From positions 124,001 to 188,000 of the forward strand of contig CAZFSR010000002.1 in NCBI GenBank assembly GCA_964521575.1: a stretch of 64,000 nt of DNA, in the 5' to 3' direction. This document shows, one piece after another, positions 16,745-25,347 of the stretch; the stretch's first letter is position 1, and every line of letters starts with the position of its first letter. The translations under genes were made by a program, and so were the position numbers. The stretch comes from 79-D21 sp964521575. Its GTDB lineage: Bacteria > Synergistota > Synergistia > Synergistales > 79-D21. The notes below the pieces were generated by a model. It made no database searches. It was not told the DNA's origin and saw nothing but the letters and a program-made list of their open reading frames with translations.

Positions 16745-17017
16745 ATGAAAACCGCACAGGCCGGAACCGTGGAATCCATGGACTGCCTCGTCACGGTCTC
16801 CGAAGCCGGCCCCGGGGCAGGAATCAGCCTGACCCTGGCGGGCTCGAGCGTGGCCCGCTTCTCAAGGGCCATGGACAAGGCCGTCCGCGAGACGCTTGAA
16901 AAACTCGAAGTCAAGGACATCACCGTCAATGTCCAGGACAACGGTGCCCTGGACCTGGTCCTGAAGGCCCGCGTAGAGGCGGCCGTCGCCAGGCTGAAGG
17001 GAGGGGAAGAGGCATGA
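16745..17017 (+). CDS. citD: Citrate lyase gamma subunit (acyl carrier protein)
   Basis: 90 aa carrier protein of citrate (or citramalate) lyase. The N-terminal GTVESMDCLV aligns with the Klebsiella GTLESSD motif, placing the prosthetic-group serine at Ser11. The C-terminal LEVKDITVNVQDNGALDLVLKARV region is typical. The start is ATG 16745, after AAGGAGG. It overlaps citE by four bases. No citC, citX or citG maturation gene is in the window, so holo-enzyme formation must rely on genes elsewhere. Confidence 0.93.
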   Translation: MKTAQAGTVESMDCLVTVSEAGPGAGISLTLAGSSVARFSRAMDKAVRETLEKLEVKDITVNVQDNGALDLVLKARVEAAVARLKGGEEA

Positions 17018-17901
17018 GGCTGCGTCGCACGATGCTCTACCTCCCCGGCAACAATCCCAACATGCTGCTTCGGGGTCATCTTTTCGCACCGGACGGCCTG
17101 ATCCTGGACCTGGAGGACGCGGTGGCCGTTCGTGAGAAGGATGCCGCCCGCATCCTCATCCGCGACGTCCTGAAAAGGGGCGAGTTCGGTTCCTGCGAGG
17201 TCACCGTCCGGATCAACGGGCTGGATACCGAATACTGGAGAGAAGACCTGGAAACGCTGGTCCCGCTGGGCCGGCTGGATGGCGTCCGAGCCCCCAAGGT
17301 GGACGACGCCGGCACGGTAAAGCTGCTGGACGAAGCTCTATCGGAGATCGAACAAAAGGCCGGCCTCCAAGTCGGTCAAACGAAAATCTTCTGCCTGCTC
17401 GAAACGGCGCGGGGGATCTTCAACACCTACGACATCGCCACCGCTTCCCCTCGCGTGACTGCCGTCATCCCCGGAGGAGAGGATCTGACGGCCGATCTTC
17501 GGACCAACCGTTCTCCCGAAGGAACGGAACTCGAAGGGATCCGAAAGTCCGTGATCGTTGCCGCCCGGGCAGCCGGCGTGGACGCCCTCGATACGGTCTT
17601 CCCGCGGATCACGGACGACGAGGGACTGAAGCGGGAAACCGAGTTCATCAAGCAACTCGGCTTCGACGGCAAGAGCGTCATCCATCCAAACCAGATTCCC
17701 ATCATCCATGAAGTCTTCACGCCGACGGAAAAGGAAATCGAGCGCGCCCAGAAGATCGTCGCGGCAGCGAAGGAAGCCGCCGAACGCGGTCTCGGCGCCG
17801 TCCAGGTGGACGGGCGGATGGTGGACGCCCCCGTCGTGAAGAGGGCCCTCTTCACGCTGACTCGGGCGGGGCTCCTCGAGGAGGGAACCGACAATGCCTA
17901 A
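17014..17901 (+). CDS. citE: Citrate lyase beta subunit (citryl/citramalyl-ACP lyase)
   Basis: 295 aa TIM-barrel HpcH/HpaI-type lyase that cleaves the citryl-ACP thioester. Seen: RRTMLYLPGNNPNM at the N-terminus, LILDLEDAVAVREKDAAR (Mg-binding Glu/Asp), the arginine in VRIN, LLETARGI and IPGGEDLTADL, and SVIHPNQIPIIHEVF. Length is normal. ATGA-type overlaps with citD and citF show coupled translation. The same family includes citramalate lyase beta, so the substrate cannot be fixed from sequence. Confidence 0.93.
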   Translation: MRLRRTMLYLPGNNPNMLLRGHLFAPDGLILDLEDAVAVREKDAARILIRDVLKRGEFGSCEVTVRINGLDTEYWREDLETLVPLGRLDGVRAPKVDDAGTVKLLDEALSEIEQKAGLQVGQTKIFCLLETARGIFNTYDIATASPRVTAVIPGGEDLTADLRTNRSPEGTELEGIRKSVIVAARAAGVDALDTVFPRITDDEGLKRETEFIKQLGFDGKSVIHPNQIPIIHEVFTPTEKEIERAQKIVAAAKEAAERGLGAVQVDGRMVDAPVVKRALFTLTRAGLLEEGTDNA

Positions 17902-19444
17902 GAACATCCTGGGACGAGAAATCCCCGAATTCATCGAGGGATACGGCAAGACAACCCCCTTCATGGGGGAGCATGCCCGAAAACCGGAGGGGAACCGGGC
18001 CGGCCCGAAGCTTCGTGCAACGTTTGGCGACTGCACCAGCAAGGTCATCCCCGACCTGAAGGCCGCCATCGCCGCCTCCGGCCTGAAGAGCGGCATGACC
18101 GTGTCGTTCCACCACCACCTCCGTAACGGCGACTACGTGGTCAACGCCGTCATCGACGCCTGCGCCGAGATGGGCATCCGGGACCTGACCCTCTTCCCGA
18201 CGGCCCTGTTTGGCGTCCACAAGAAGCTGATCGAGCACATCAAGAGCGGCGTCATCCGCCGGATCATGGGGTCCGTCAACGGTCCCATCGGGCAGATGGT
18301 CTCGGAAGGCGGCATGGAAGTCCCCGTGGTTCTTCGCAGCCACGGCGGCCGGCCCCGGGCCGTGGTGTCCGGCGACGTGAAGATCGACGTGGCCTTCGTG
18401 GCCGCCCCGACCGCCGACGCCTACGGGAACATCTGCGGCTCCCAGGGGAAATCCGCCTGCGGGTCGCTCGGCTATGCCTTCACCGATGCCCTGTACGCCG
18501 ACTGCGTCGTGGCCGTGACGGACAACCTCGTCCCCTTCCCGGCCGCCCCGGTTTCCATCCCGCAATTCTATGTCGATATCGTCGCCGTCATGGACAGCAT
18601 CGGCGACCCGGCGGGCATCGTGTCCGGCACGACCCGGATCACCCGGGACCCCTTGCGCCTCCTGATCTCCAAGTACGCCTCCCGCCTGATCGAGGCCAGC
18701 CCCTACTTCAAGGACGGCATCAGCTTCCAGACGGGGGCCGGCGGCATCTCCCTGGCGGTCACGGCCTTCATGAAGGAAGCCATGAAAAAACGGGGCGTGC
18801 GGGGGAGCTTCGGCCTGGGCGGCATCACCGGCTACTTCGTCGACCTGCTCAAGGAAGGCTACGTCGAGAAACTCATGGACGTCCAATCCTTCGACCTCGA
18901 GGCCGTGAAGTCCATCGCCGAGAACCCCAACCACATCGAGATCTCGGCTGACTGGTACGCAAACCCCTGGAACGCGGGCACGGCGGTCAACATGCTGGAC
19001 GTGGTCATCCTCGGGGCCACCGAGATGGACCGCGACTTCAACGTGAACGTCAACACGGAGGCCGACGGGGCCCTGCTCCACGGCATCGGCGGGCACCAGG
19101 ACACCGCGGCGGGAGCCAAGCTCACCATTATCAGCCAGCCCCTGCTAAGGGGCCGCATCCCGTGCGTCGTCGACCAGGTCTACTCGGTCACCACACCTGG
19201 CGAGGTCGTTGACGCGCTGGTCACGGAGTACGGCGTCACGATCAACCCGCGGAGGCAGGACCTCATCGACGCCTGCCAGGCAGCCGGGAACGTCCCTCTC
19301 GTCTCCATGGACGAACTGGTCGCCCGGGCGCACGAGATGTGCGGACCGACGGACCCCGTCGAGACGGAAGACCGTATCATCGGGGTCATCGAGTGGCGCG
19401 ACGGCACCGTCATCGACGTCGTGAAGCAGCTGAAGAAAAAGTAA
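17894..19444 (+). CDS. citF: Citrate lyase alpha subunit (acetyl-ACP:citrate ACP-transferase)
   Basis: 516 aa CoA-transferase-like subunit that swaps acetyl for citryl on the carrier protein. Seen: FGDCTSKVIPDLKAAI, FHHHLRNGDYV and the glycine-rich GLGGITGYFVDLL. Length matches CitF. It ends the cluster; an imperfect GC hairpin follows. With citE and citD it makes the complete lyase, releasing acetate and a 2-oxoacid (oxaloacetate from citrate, or pyruvate from citramalate). Confidence 0.93.
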   Translation: MPKNILGREIPEFIEGYGKTTPFMGEHARKPEGNRAGPKLRATFGDCTSKVIPDLKAAIAASGLKSGMTVSFHHHLRNGDYVVNAVIDACAEMGIRDLTLFPTALFGVHKKLIEHIKSGVIRRIMGSVNGPIGQMVSEGGMEVPVVLRSHGGRPRAVVSGDVKIDVAFVAAPTADAYGNICGSQGKSACGSLGYAFTDALYADCVVAVTDNLVPFPAAPVSIPQFYVDIVAVMDSIGDPAGIVSGTTRITRDPLRLLISKYASRLIEASPYFKDGISFQTGAGGISLAVTAFMKEAMKKRGVRGSFGLGGITGYFVDLLKEGYVEKLMDVQSFDLEAVKSIAENPNHIEISADWYANPWNAGTAVNMLDVVILGATEMDRDFNVNVNTEADGALLHGIGGHQDTAAGAKLTIISQPLLRGRIPCVVDQVYSVTTPGEVVDALVTEYGVTINPRRQDLIDACQAAGNVPLVSMDELVARAHEMCGPTDPVETEDRIIGVIEWRDGTVIDVVKQLKKK

Positions 19445-19474
19445 GGGCAGAGCGAAAGGGAAAACGGATGAAGG

Positions 19475-19505
19475 GCGGGGGGGGCGGCGAAAACCGCCTC
19501 CCCGC
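19475..19505. terminator. Imperfect GC hairpin between convergent citF and CPBP genes
   Basis: GCGGGGG..CGG pairs with CCGCC.CCCCGC around a CGAAAA loop. It lies in the 67-base gap between two convergent stop codons and is the only candidate terminator there. Confidence 0.5.
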
Positions 19506-19511
19506 TCTTGT

Positions 19512-20045
19512 TCACGGGTGAGGGAAAAACCAGATCGCCCAGATATTGCCGAGGAAATGGTAGAGGATGCCCGGGGTGATGTCTCCGTGTCTCAGCCGGA
19601 GCCATCCCATGACAAGGCCGGGAAAGAACGTGAGAAGGAAGAAGGGATCAGACCGGAAAACCAGGTGGGAGATGGCGAAGAGGGCCGAAGCGCCCACGAC
19701 GGCCAGCGCGGGGTGAAGGACCCGGTTCAGGAGGGTCTGGACCCACCCCCTGAAAAAGACCTCTTCCGACACGGCTGCCACGAGCCCTGAGGAGGCAAAG
19801 GCCAGGGCAACCCGGAAGGGCAGGTCCCGGGGCCAGGTTCGTTCGGGCCAGCCTATGAACACCACGGCTGTCAGCGGGACGAGGGTCAGGGCGGCAAGGA
19901 CCGTCGCCTCGAGCATGGCCCGCTTCCCGGGACGAAGCGCCAGTCCGTAAGCCTCCAGAGGCTCGCTCCGGGCCATGGCCCAGAGGTAGGGCCCGTATAG
20001 CATCGCGGCCACGGCGAACAGGGGACCGAGCATCCCGGGACTCAC
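19512..20045 (-). CDS. CPBP-family intramembrane glutamic protease (candidate C-terminal sorting protease)
   Basis: 177 aa, several membrane helices. The CPBP/CAAX-protease motifs are complete: SEEVFFRG (EExxxR), FAISH (FxxxH) and HFLGN. The start is GTG 20045, overlapping the lgt-like stop in GTGA, with GGGGG seven bases upstream; the frame is open further upstream but there it overlaps the lgt-like coding region. CPBP proteases process MYXO-CTERM-type tails in other bacteria. Coupling to an Lgt-like gene and closeness to a Cys-tailed subtilase suggest the same job here (inference). Confidence 0.87.
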   Translation of the reverse strand: MSPGMLGPLFAVAAMLYGPYLWAMARSEPLEAYGLALRPGKRAMLEATVLAALTLVPLTAVVFIGWPERTWPRDLPFRVALAFASSGLVAAVSEEVFFRGWVQTLLNRVLHPALAVVGASALFAISHLVFRSDPFFLLTFFPGLVMGWLRLRHGDITPGILYHFLGNIWAIWFFPHP

Positions 20046-20827
20046 CGGCTTTCCCCCATGGCCTCTCCAGGCTTGGACGTTCGAAAGAGGGAGACGGAAA
20101 ACCAGGCCACCCCCAGCAGGAAAACCCCCAGGCTCCAGGCCAGTGCCCGGGGCGTACCGAGGTCCACATCTCCCCTGAAGCGATCCACAACCAGCCGGAT
20201 CCCTCCGTATCCCGCCAGGAAGAGGGGCCAGAGAATAGAAGCCTGTCGCTTCCGGCGGCCTGTCCCGATCTTTCTTTCGATCCTCCACAGGACAACGAAA
20301 AGGAGAAGCGCGGAAAACGACTCGTAAAGCTCGGTCGCATGCCGGGTCACGCCGATGGGGTCGAAGGGGAAACGGACCGCCCAGGATGCCGAGGAGACTC
20401 TCCCGTAGCAGCAGCCGTTGAAGAAACACCCCCATCGCCCCGCTGCGACGAGTGCCGCGGCCGGGAGGCTCGCGGCCTCGGCAAGCCGCCACACTTGGAG
20501 GGCTTTCCTGCGGACGGCCGCCAGGGCGGCAAGTCCTCCGCCAATGATGGCCGGGAGGGCGGAGAGTCCCCCTTCCCAGGGCCGCAGCAGTTTCCCGGGA
20601 TTCGCCGCGTAAGCCGGCCACTCCACCAGGATGTTCCCCAGGCGCGCCCCCGCTAGAATCCCGAGGAATCCCCAGAAAAGTGCCCTGCGTGCATCCTCGT
20701 CCTCAAGCCCGTAAAGGCGGCTTGCGCGGTTTCTTGTCCAGGCGAGGGAAAGAGCCAGGGACAGGGCCCAGACGACGGTATAGGTGTCGATAAGGGTGTG
20801 TCCGATCCTGAAAAGGACAGGGTGCAA
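20042..20827 (-). CDS. Lgt-family diacylglyceryl transferase-like protein, divergent active site
   Basis: 261 aa, about seven membrane helices. Family features: DTYTVVWALSLAL, GARLGNILVEWP, AAGRWGCFFNGCCYGR, RHATELYESF and RLVVDRFRGD. Relative to E. coli Lgt, the arginine of the GR motif is kept, but the neighbouring Asn and the Glu of NGEL are replaced by Cys (GCFFNGCCYG), and the HGG histidine is not evident (ALPAIIGGGL). It belongs to the GCxxxGCCYG subfamily often annotated as Lgt. It is coupled to the CPBP protease; a housekeeping Lgt may exist elsewhere. Confidence 0.85.
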   Translation of the reverse strand: MHPVLFRIGHTLIDTYTVVWALSLALSLAWTRNRASRLYGLEDEDARRALFWGFLGILAGARLGNILVEWPAYAANPGKLLRPWEGGLSALPAIIGGGLAALAAVRRKALQVWRLAEAASLPAAALVAAGRWGCFFNGCCYGRVSSASWAVRFPFDPIGVTRHATELYESFSALLLFVVLWRIERKIGTGRRKRQASILWPLFLAGYGGIRLVVDRFRGDVDLGTPRALAWSLGVFLLGVAWFSVSLFRTSKPGEAMGESR

Positions 20828-20882
20828 AGCGCCGGCCTCCGTAAGCGCGGATTCGGGTCGTCGGGCATCCCCGATGCGGTTA

Positions 20883-20912
20883 TTGTAACCTTTTCCCGAA
20901 GAACGCTATACT
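20883..20912 (+). promoter_or_regulatory. Promoter of the subtilase gene
   Basis: TTGTAA, 18-base spacer, TATACT, about 45 bases upstream of the ATG at 20956. No terminator is seen before the secretion genes, so it may also drive them. The 128-base divergent gap must also hold the lgt-like promoter (a minus-strand TACAAT overlaps the -35). Confidence 0.6.
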
Positions 20913-20955
20913 GTGAAATGAAAGAATCCTAACGCACCCCAGAGGAGGTTTTCCC

Positions 20956-22690
20956 ATGAAACGTCCTGCTTCGTGGATTCCCGTAGCGGCAGTCCTGTGC
21001 GGCCTTTTCTTCCTTATCGCCACGGGCACGACGGAGGGACTTCCTCAGGGAGAGTCCTTCGTTCCCGGAGAAATCCTTGTCCGCCTGAAACCCGGAGCCC
21101 GGATCGACCCGATCCTTTCATCGTCTCCCGTTTCGCTTTCGGTGCAGGAAGCCGACGGCACGGCACGGACGGGGATCACCCGGCTGAAAGTCCAGGGAGG
21201 GGTTACCGTCCAGGAGGCGGTTTCAGCCCTCTCGGGACGGGAAGGCGTTCTCTTCGCCCAACCCAACTATCTCTACCATGCCGCACTCGTGCCGAACGAC
21301 CCTAACTATGCGAGCCAGTGGGGGCTGGGCAAACTGGGAGCTCCAGCCGCATGGGACCTTGCCGTCGGCAGCGCGGATGTCCTGGTTGCCGTCCTCGACA
21401 CGGGGGTTGACCTCAGCCACCCGGACCTTGCGGGCAACCTCTGGACCAACCCGGGTGAAACCCCCGGCGACGCGCTGGACAACGACAGCAACGGCTACGT
21501 CGACGACGTCCACGGCTGGAACTCGTCCGCAAACTCCGCGGATGTCCAGGACAACGTCGGCCACGGCACCCACGTCGCCGGAATCATCGGCGCCGTGGGC
21601 AACAACGGAACGGGCGTCGCCGGCCTGAACTGGAACGTCGGGATCATCACCGTCAAGGCAAACAACGGGACCACCTTCACCACGCTGGATCTCGCCAAGG
21701 GAATCGACTACGTCACGGCCCTCAGGACGGGCAAGAACCTGCCTGTCGTGGCCATCAACGCTTCGCTGGGAGCGGCCGTGTCCGAAGACCTCCTGCTGAA
21801 CCAGGCCATAGAAAATGCCGGAGAGGCAGGCATCCTTTTCGTCGCGGCTGCCGGCAACAACAACACCGACAACGACCGGACGCCCTTCTACCCCGCCAGC
21901 CTGTTCAGGCCGAACGTGCTGTCGGTTGCGGCCACGGACGAGAACGATGCCCTCGCAATCTTCGGCACCAACTCGGGCTCGAATTACGGACGCCGGACGG
22001 TTCACCTGGGAGCCCCCGGCAAGAACATCCTGAGCACCTATTACCCGACCGGCTATGCGAGCATGGACGGAACCTCGATGGCGGCACCTCACGTGACCGG
22101 CATCCTGGCCCTCCTGAAGGCCCAGGATCCGACCCGGGACTGGATCGCCCTGAAAAACACGGTGCTTTCTACAGGAACCCCCTTGTCCGGTCTATCCTCG
22201 AAAACCATAACGGGACGGCGTCTCCTGGCGGCCGGGGACGGTGCCTTAGGCGCACTGACCGGAAGCGGCCAGACGGTGAAGTCGCGCCTGCGTCCCATCC
22301 CCGACAGCCTGGACCTGGAACAGGGAACGTCACTGGACCTTGCCGCCCTGAACATCTCCGGGGGAAGAATCCCTGGGGGACCTCCCCGTTTCGATCACCC
22401 GAAACGGCGCTTCCTACGGGACCCTCACCCTGAGGGACAACGGAACCGGGTTCGACCAGGCAGCGGGAGACGGGATCGCTTCCGCGACCTGGACGGTCCC
22501 CTCGTCGGCGAACAGCACCTACGTCTTCGCCTTCCCGGACGGGAACCTGACCGTGACGGTCGATCTCGCTGAAGAACCTCCCGCCCCCTCCGGGGGAGGA
22601 GGCGGCGGCGGATGCAGCTCCGCCTCAATGCCCTCCTTCGCCCTGCTCCTGCTGGCGCCGCTTGCGGCAGGCCTCCGGAGGAAGAGATAG
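20956..22690 (+). pseudogene. Subtilisin-like S8 protease with Synergist-CTERM tail; single-base frameshift
   Basis: Exported serine protease. Signal peptide (WIPVAAVLCGLFFLIATGT), inhibitor-like propeptide (VPGEILVRLKPGA..), then a subtilase domain with Asp in VAVLDTGVDLSHPDL, His in GHGTHVAGIIGA, oxyanion Asn in AAAGNNN and Ser in GTSMAAPHVTG. The original frame turns Arg-rich after NISGG and stops at 22572. Removing one G from the G5 run at 22360-22364 restores a sensible frame (EESLGDLPVSITRNG...) that ends at 22690 with a Gly run, CSSASMPS, a hydrophobic helix and LRRKR. Either a base error, phase variation or a recent mutation; otherwise intact. Confidence 0.85.
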
Positions 22691-22742
22691 GAGCCGCTTG
22701 CAAGGAGGCGGGAAAGGCTAACCGCCGCTGGAGGATCCGCTC

Positions 22743-23357
22743 ATGAAAACAAGAGGAAGCTGCGGGAATCCGGCCTTTTCCCTGATAGAGGTCCTCGTTG
22801 CCGTCGGACTGATGGGCCTGGTGTCGACGATAGCCGTGGGGCCACTGGTGGCTCTTGTCGTCCGTCTTGAAGCCGTCCAGGGAAACTATGCTTCTGAAAC
22901 CGCCCTTTCTGGCGCGGCTCTTGCCATCGCGGCGGATTGCAGGCAAACCCTCCCTCAGGGCGGCCAAACCCCTTTCCGCTCTGTCCGCCGCAGCCTTCCG
23001 GGAGACCGCAGAGTGGATTTCCTCCTTTTCTGGACAGGAGCTCCGTTAACCCGCAGGCTGCCGGCTGCGACGGAAGTCTACGCGGTGATCGAGCCCAGCC
23101 CCTTCCAGGAAAGCGTCAAGGCGGGGCTCTATCGATGGACCCTTCCGGGAGTGATCCCGGAGGATGTCCTGCCGGAGCGGCTCGATCCCGCCAGGGGGAC
23201 CTTGCTTGTCAGGAACGCAGACCGATTTGCCGTCCGGGTCTTCGATGGGCGGGACTGGGTGGAGGATTATTCCGGCGTTCTCCCGGCAGCCATCTCCATT
23301 GAGCTCGGGCGAAAGGAAAAAAGAGTGACTCATGTGGACACCCTCGCAGCCTTCTAG
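22743..23357 (+). CDS. Type II secretion minor pseudopilin, GspJ-like
   Basis: 204 aa. Prepilin leader and helix: FSLIEVLVAVGLMGLVSTIAV with Glu at +5 after the cleavage site. Size and position just before the GspK-like gene favour GspJ. It starts the T2SS run, 52 bases after the corrected end of the subtilase, with GGAGGA at the ribosome site. It overlaps the next gene by 26 bases. Confidence 0.82.
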   Translation: MKTRGSCGNPAFSLIEVLVAVGLMGLVSTIAVGPLVALVVRLEAVQGNYASETALSGAALAIAADCRQTLPQGGQTPFRSVRRSLPGDRRVDFLLFWTGAPLTRRLPAATEVYAVIEPSPFQESVKAGLYRWTLPGVIPEDVLPERLDPARGTLLVRNADRFAVRVFDGRDWVEDYSGVLPAAISIELGRKEKRVTHVDTLAAF

Positions 23358-24261
23358 CCCCAAAAGGCCGGGATTTATCCTTGTTGCCGTGATGATGTCC
23401 GTGACGATCCTCGTGACCGGCGCTCTCGCCTTCGCCTGGTTCGCCAGGATGGAGCTCAGGAAGGCCGAAGCCCTTTCGTTTTCCCTCCAGGCCCGCAGCC
23501 TTGCAGAAACGGCCGTTCACGAGATCCGCAGGGGACTCGTCATGGATACGAATGATGCCGATTCCCTCCTGGAGCCCTGGTTTGGATCCTGGCCCCTCCC
23601 GCTCGGGGAAAACCTCTCCGTTGCCGTCCGCCTGACCCCGCAAAACGGCGCTTTTCCCGTCAACGCCCTTTTCCTGCCCGACGGGAGCACCCTGCGGACA
23701 GAGCTGGGAAAGCCATGGGAGCGGCTGTGGGAAAAGGTCGGCCGACCCGACCTGGCCGTTGAAGTCCTGGATTTCCTGGACACCGACCGTACACCCCGGC
23801 CCGGCGGGTCCGAGGAGGAATCCTTCATCAACCGCCCGCCTTCAGCGCTGGAGGAGATCCGGCTGATCCCCGGCATTGACGAAAACCTCCTTACCGGGAA
23901 CAATGAGAAACACGCCGTGGGCCTTGAGCGTCTTTTAACAGTCAACAGCGACGGGAAAATCAACGTGAACGTCGCTGTCCCCGAAGTGCTGGAGATACTC
24001 GACGACACCCTCACCCCCGCGGTGGTCCGAGAGATCGTCGAAAAAAGGCGGAAGGAACCGCTCTCCGGATGGGGCGACCTCGACGTTCTGCCGGGGTTTC
24101 CGCGGGGACTCCAGCCTAAGCTGGCAGGGGTTCTGTCTTTCACGAGCTCGCATTTCCTGGCAGAGATCGAGGTCCGCAAAGGGGATCTCGTGCGCCGTTT
24201 CGAAGCCGTTCTCCTGAAGCGATCGGGGCGCTGCACGGTTATCGCCTGGAAGGAGATGTAG
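23332..24261 (+). CDS. Type II secretion protein K-like (GspK)
   Basis: 309 aa. A hydrophobic N-terminal helix (GFILVAVMMSVTILVTGALAF) without the usual +5 Glu, as in GspK, is followed by a large globular part with PVNALF, DFLDTDRTPRPGG and SALEEIRLIPGI; ALEE-x-x-x-IPG is typical of the helix-hairpin-helix of GspK. GspK caps the pseudopilus with GspI and GspJ. Confidence 0.85.
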   Translation: MWTPSQPSSPKRPGFILVAVMMSVTILVTGALAFAWFARMELRKAEALSFSLQARSLAETAVHEIRRGLVMDTNDADSLLEPWFGSWPLPLGENLSVAVRLTPQNGAFPVNALFLPDGSTLRTELGKPWERLWEKVGRPDLAVEVLDFLDTDRTPRPGGSEEESFINRPPSALEEIRLIPGIDENLLTGNNEKHAVGLERLLTVNSDGKINVNVAVPEVLEILDDTLTPAVVREIVEKRRKEPLSGWGDLDVLPGFPRGLQPKLAGVLSFTSSHFLAEIEVRKGDLVRRFEAVLLKRSGRCTVIAWKEM

Positions 24262-24267
24262 GAGACC

Positions 24268-25347
24268 ATGAAACCCGTCTGGCCGCCAGAGGACCGGCCT
24301 TGCCGTTTTGTCACTCCGCGAGAGTTGTCCTTTCATCCGTTCTCGTTTCCTTTCGGCGACCCCGCCCGTGTCCGGCAGGCCCTCTCGCTGCAGCTTTCCT
24401 CGCTGTTGGGCGGAACCGCCACGAGGCCGCGACTTCACCCCGTGATCCTCCAGCGCGACAAGGATCATTCCAAGGGATTTGCCCTGGTTTTTCCGGAAGC
24501 ACTGGGCCCAAGCGGGGATCCGGCAGTGAAAACACGGCTTTTCCCGGCTCCGCTCGCTCTAGCCGGAGCCCTGGGAGGGCACGGGCTTGGCGTCTGGGCA
24601 GACGAGGAAAACGTGGCCTGCGTCCTCTGGCGCGAGGGCGTCCCGGTCCTCTACCGATGTTCGCCGCGCACGGAGGGGGAACCCGGGGAAGTGATCGAAT
24701 GGATCCGGCGCTCCTCGGAGACGGAAATCGACGTCCTTCTCCTGGACAGCCGCGGTAATCCCAAGGCCTTGGAACAACTGCAAGCCGAAGCCCACCGGAC
24801 CTGGGCCGCCTTCCCCGCCCTTGCCGCGCTCGACCTCTCCTCCAGGCAAATGGAATCAGCCCTGAGACTAGAAAGCTTCTCTTCGATCCTGAAACCCGTG
24901 CTTTCCGCGCTCCTGGTCCTCGGCCTTCTTTTCGACGCCGCCGCCGGCAGCGCGCTTCTTTCGGCCAAAATCCGGCTTTCCGGCTACGAGGAGGCGTCGA
25001 TCCGCCTCTACCGGCAGGTCTTCGACCCAACGGGGCCGGTCCTGGACCCGCTTAGCCAGGCAAAAGCCCGTTTGGCCAAAGCGCAGGGAACCGATTCCGC
25101 GAACGGCCTGGCCGGTTCCCTGGCAATGCTGGGACGGGCAGCAGAAAGTGCCGGTTCGGGGATCGTGCTCGATGCGATCCGCTTCTCCGAGCGCCAAGCG
25201 GAAATTTCGGGCAAGGGCCCCTCGGTAGAGGCCATCCGGGCCTTCCAGCAGGCACTGGGTGCCGGCGATTCTTCCCTGGAAGACCTGCAGCAGCTTCCCG
25301 GCGGCTTTTTCCGGTTCAAGGTCACGGTTAGGGGGGATGGCCGGTGA
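24268..25347 (+). CDS. Type II secretion protein L-like (GspL/PilM-PilN type)
   Basis: 359 aa. An N-terminal cytoplasmic actin-like portion (about 1-205) is followed by one membrane helix (SILKPVLSALLVLGLLFDAAAGS, about 210-230) and a periplasmic ferredoxin-like part. This is the GspL plan, and the gene stands between the K-like and M-like genes as expected. Sequence similarity is weak by eye, so the assignment rests on topology and order. Confidence 0.72.
   Translation: MKPVWPPEDRPCRFVTPRELSFHPFSFPFGDPARVRQALSLQLSSLLGGTATRPRLHPVILQRDKDHSKGFALVFPEALGPSGDPAVKTRLFPAPLALAGALGGHGLGVWADEENVACVLWREGVPVLYRCSPRTEGEPGEVIEWIRRSSETEIDVLLLDSRGNPKALEQLQAEAHRTWAAFPALAALDLSSRQMESALRLESFSSILKPVLSALLVLGLLFDAAAGSALLSAKIRLSGYEEASIRLYRQVFDPTGPVLDPLSQAKARLAKAQGTDSANGLAGSLAMLGRAAESAGSGIVLDAIRFSERQAEISGKGPSVEAIRAFQQALGAGDSSLEDLQQLPGGFFRFKVTVRGDGR

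Noticed and set aside
17852..19096. 414-codon minus-strand frame over citF
   Set aside because: Antisense shadow; the plus-strand protein is a clear CitF.
20046..20621. N-terminal extension of the CPBP protease frame
   Set aside because: Runs out of phase through the lgt-like gene, Arg/Gly-rich; GTG 20045 has a proper ribosome site.
22360..22572. Programmed +1 frameshifting in the subtilase
   Set aside because: No slippery codon/stop context typical of programmed sites is evident; a single extra G in a run is the simpler explanation, so I list it as frameshifted rather than recoded.
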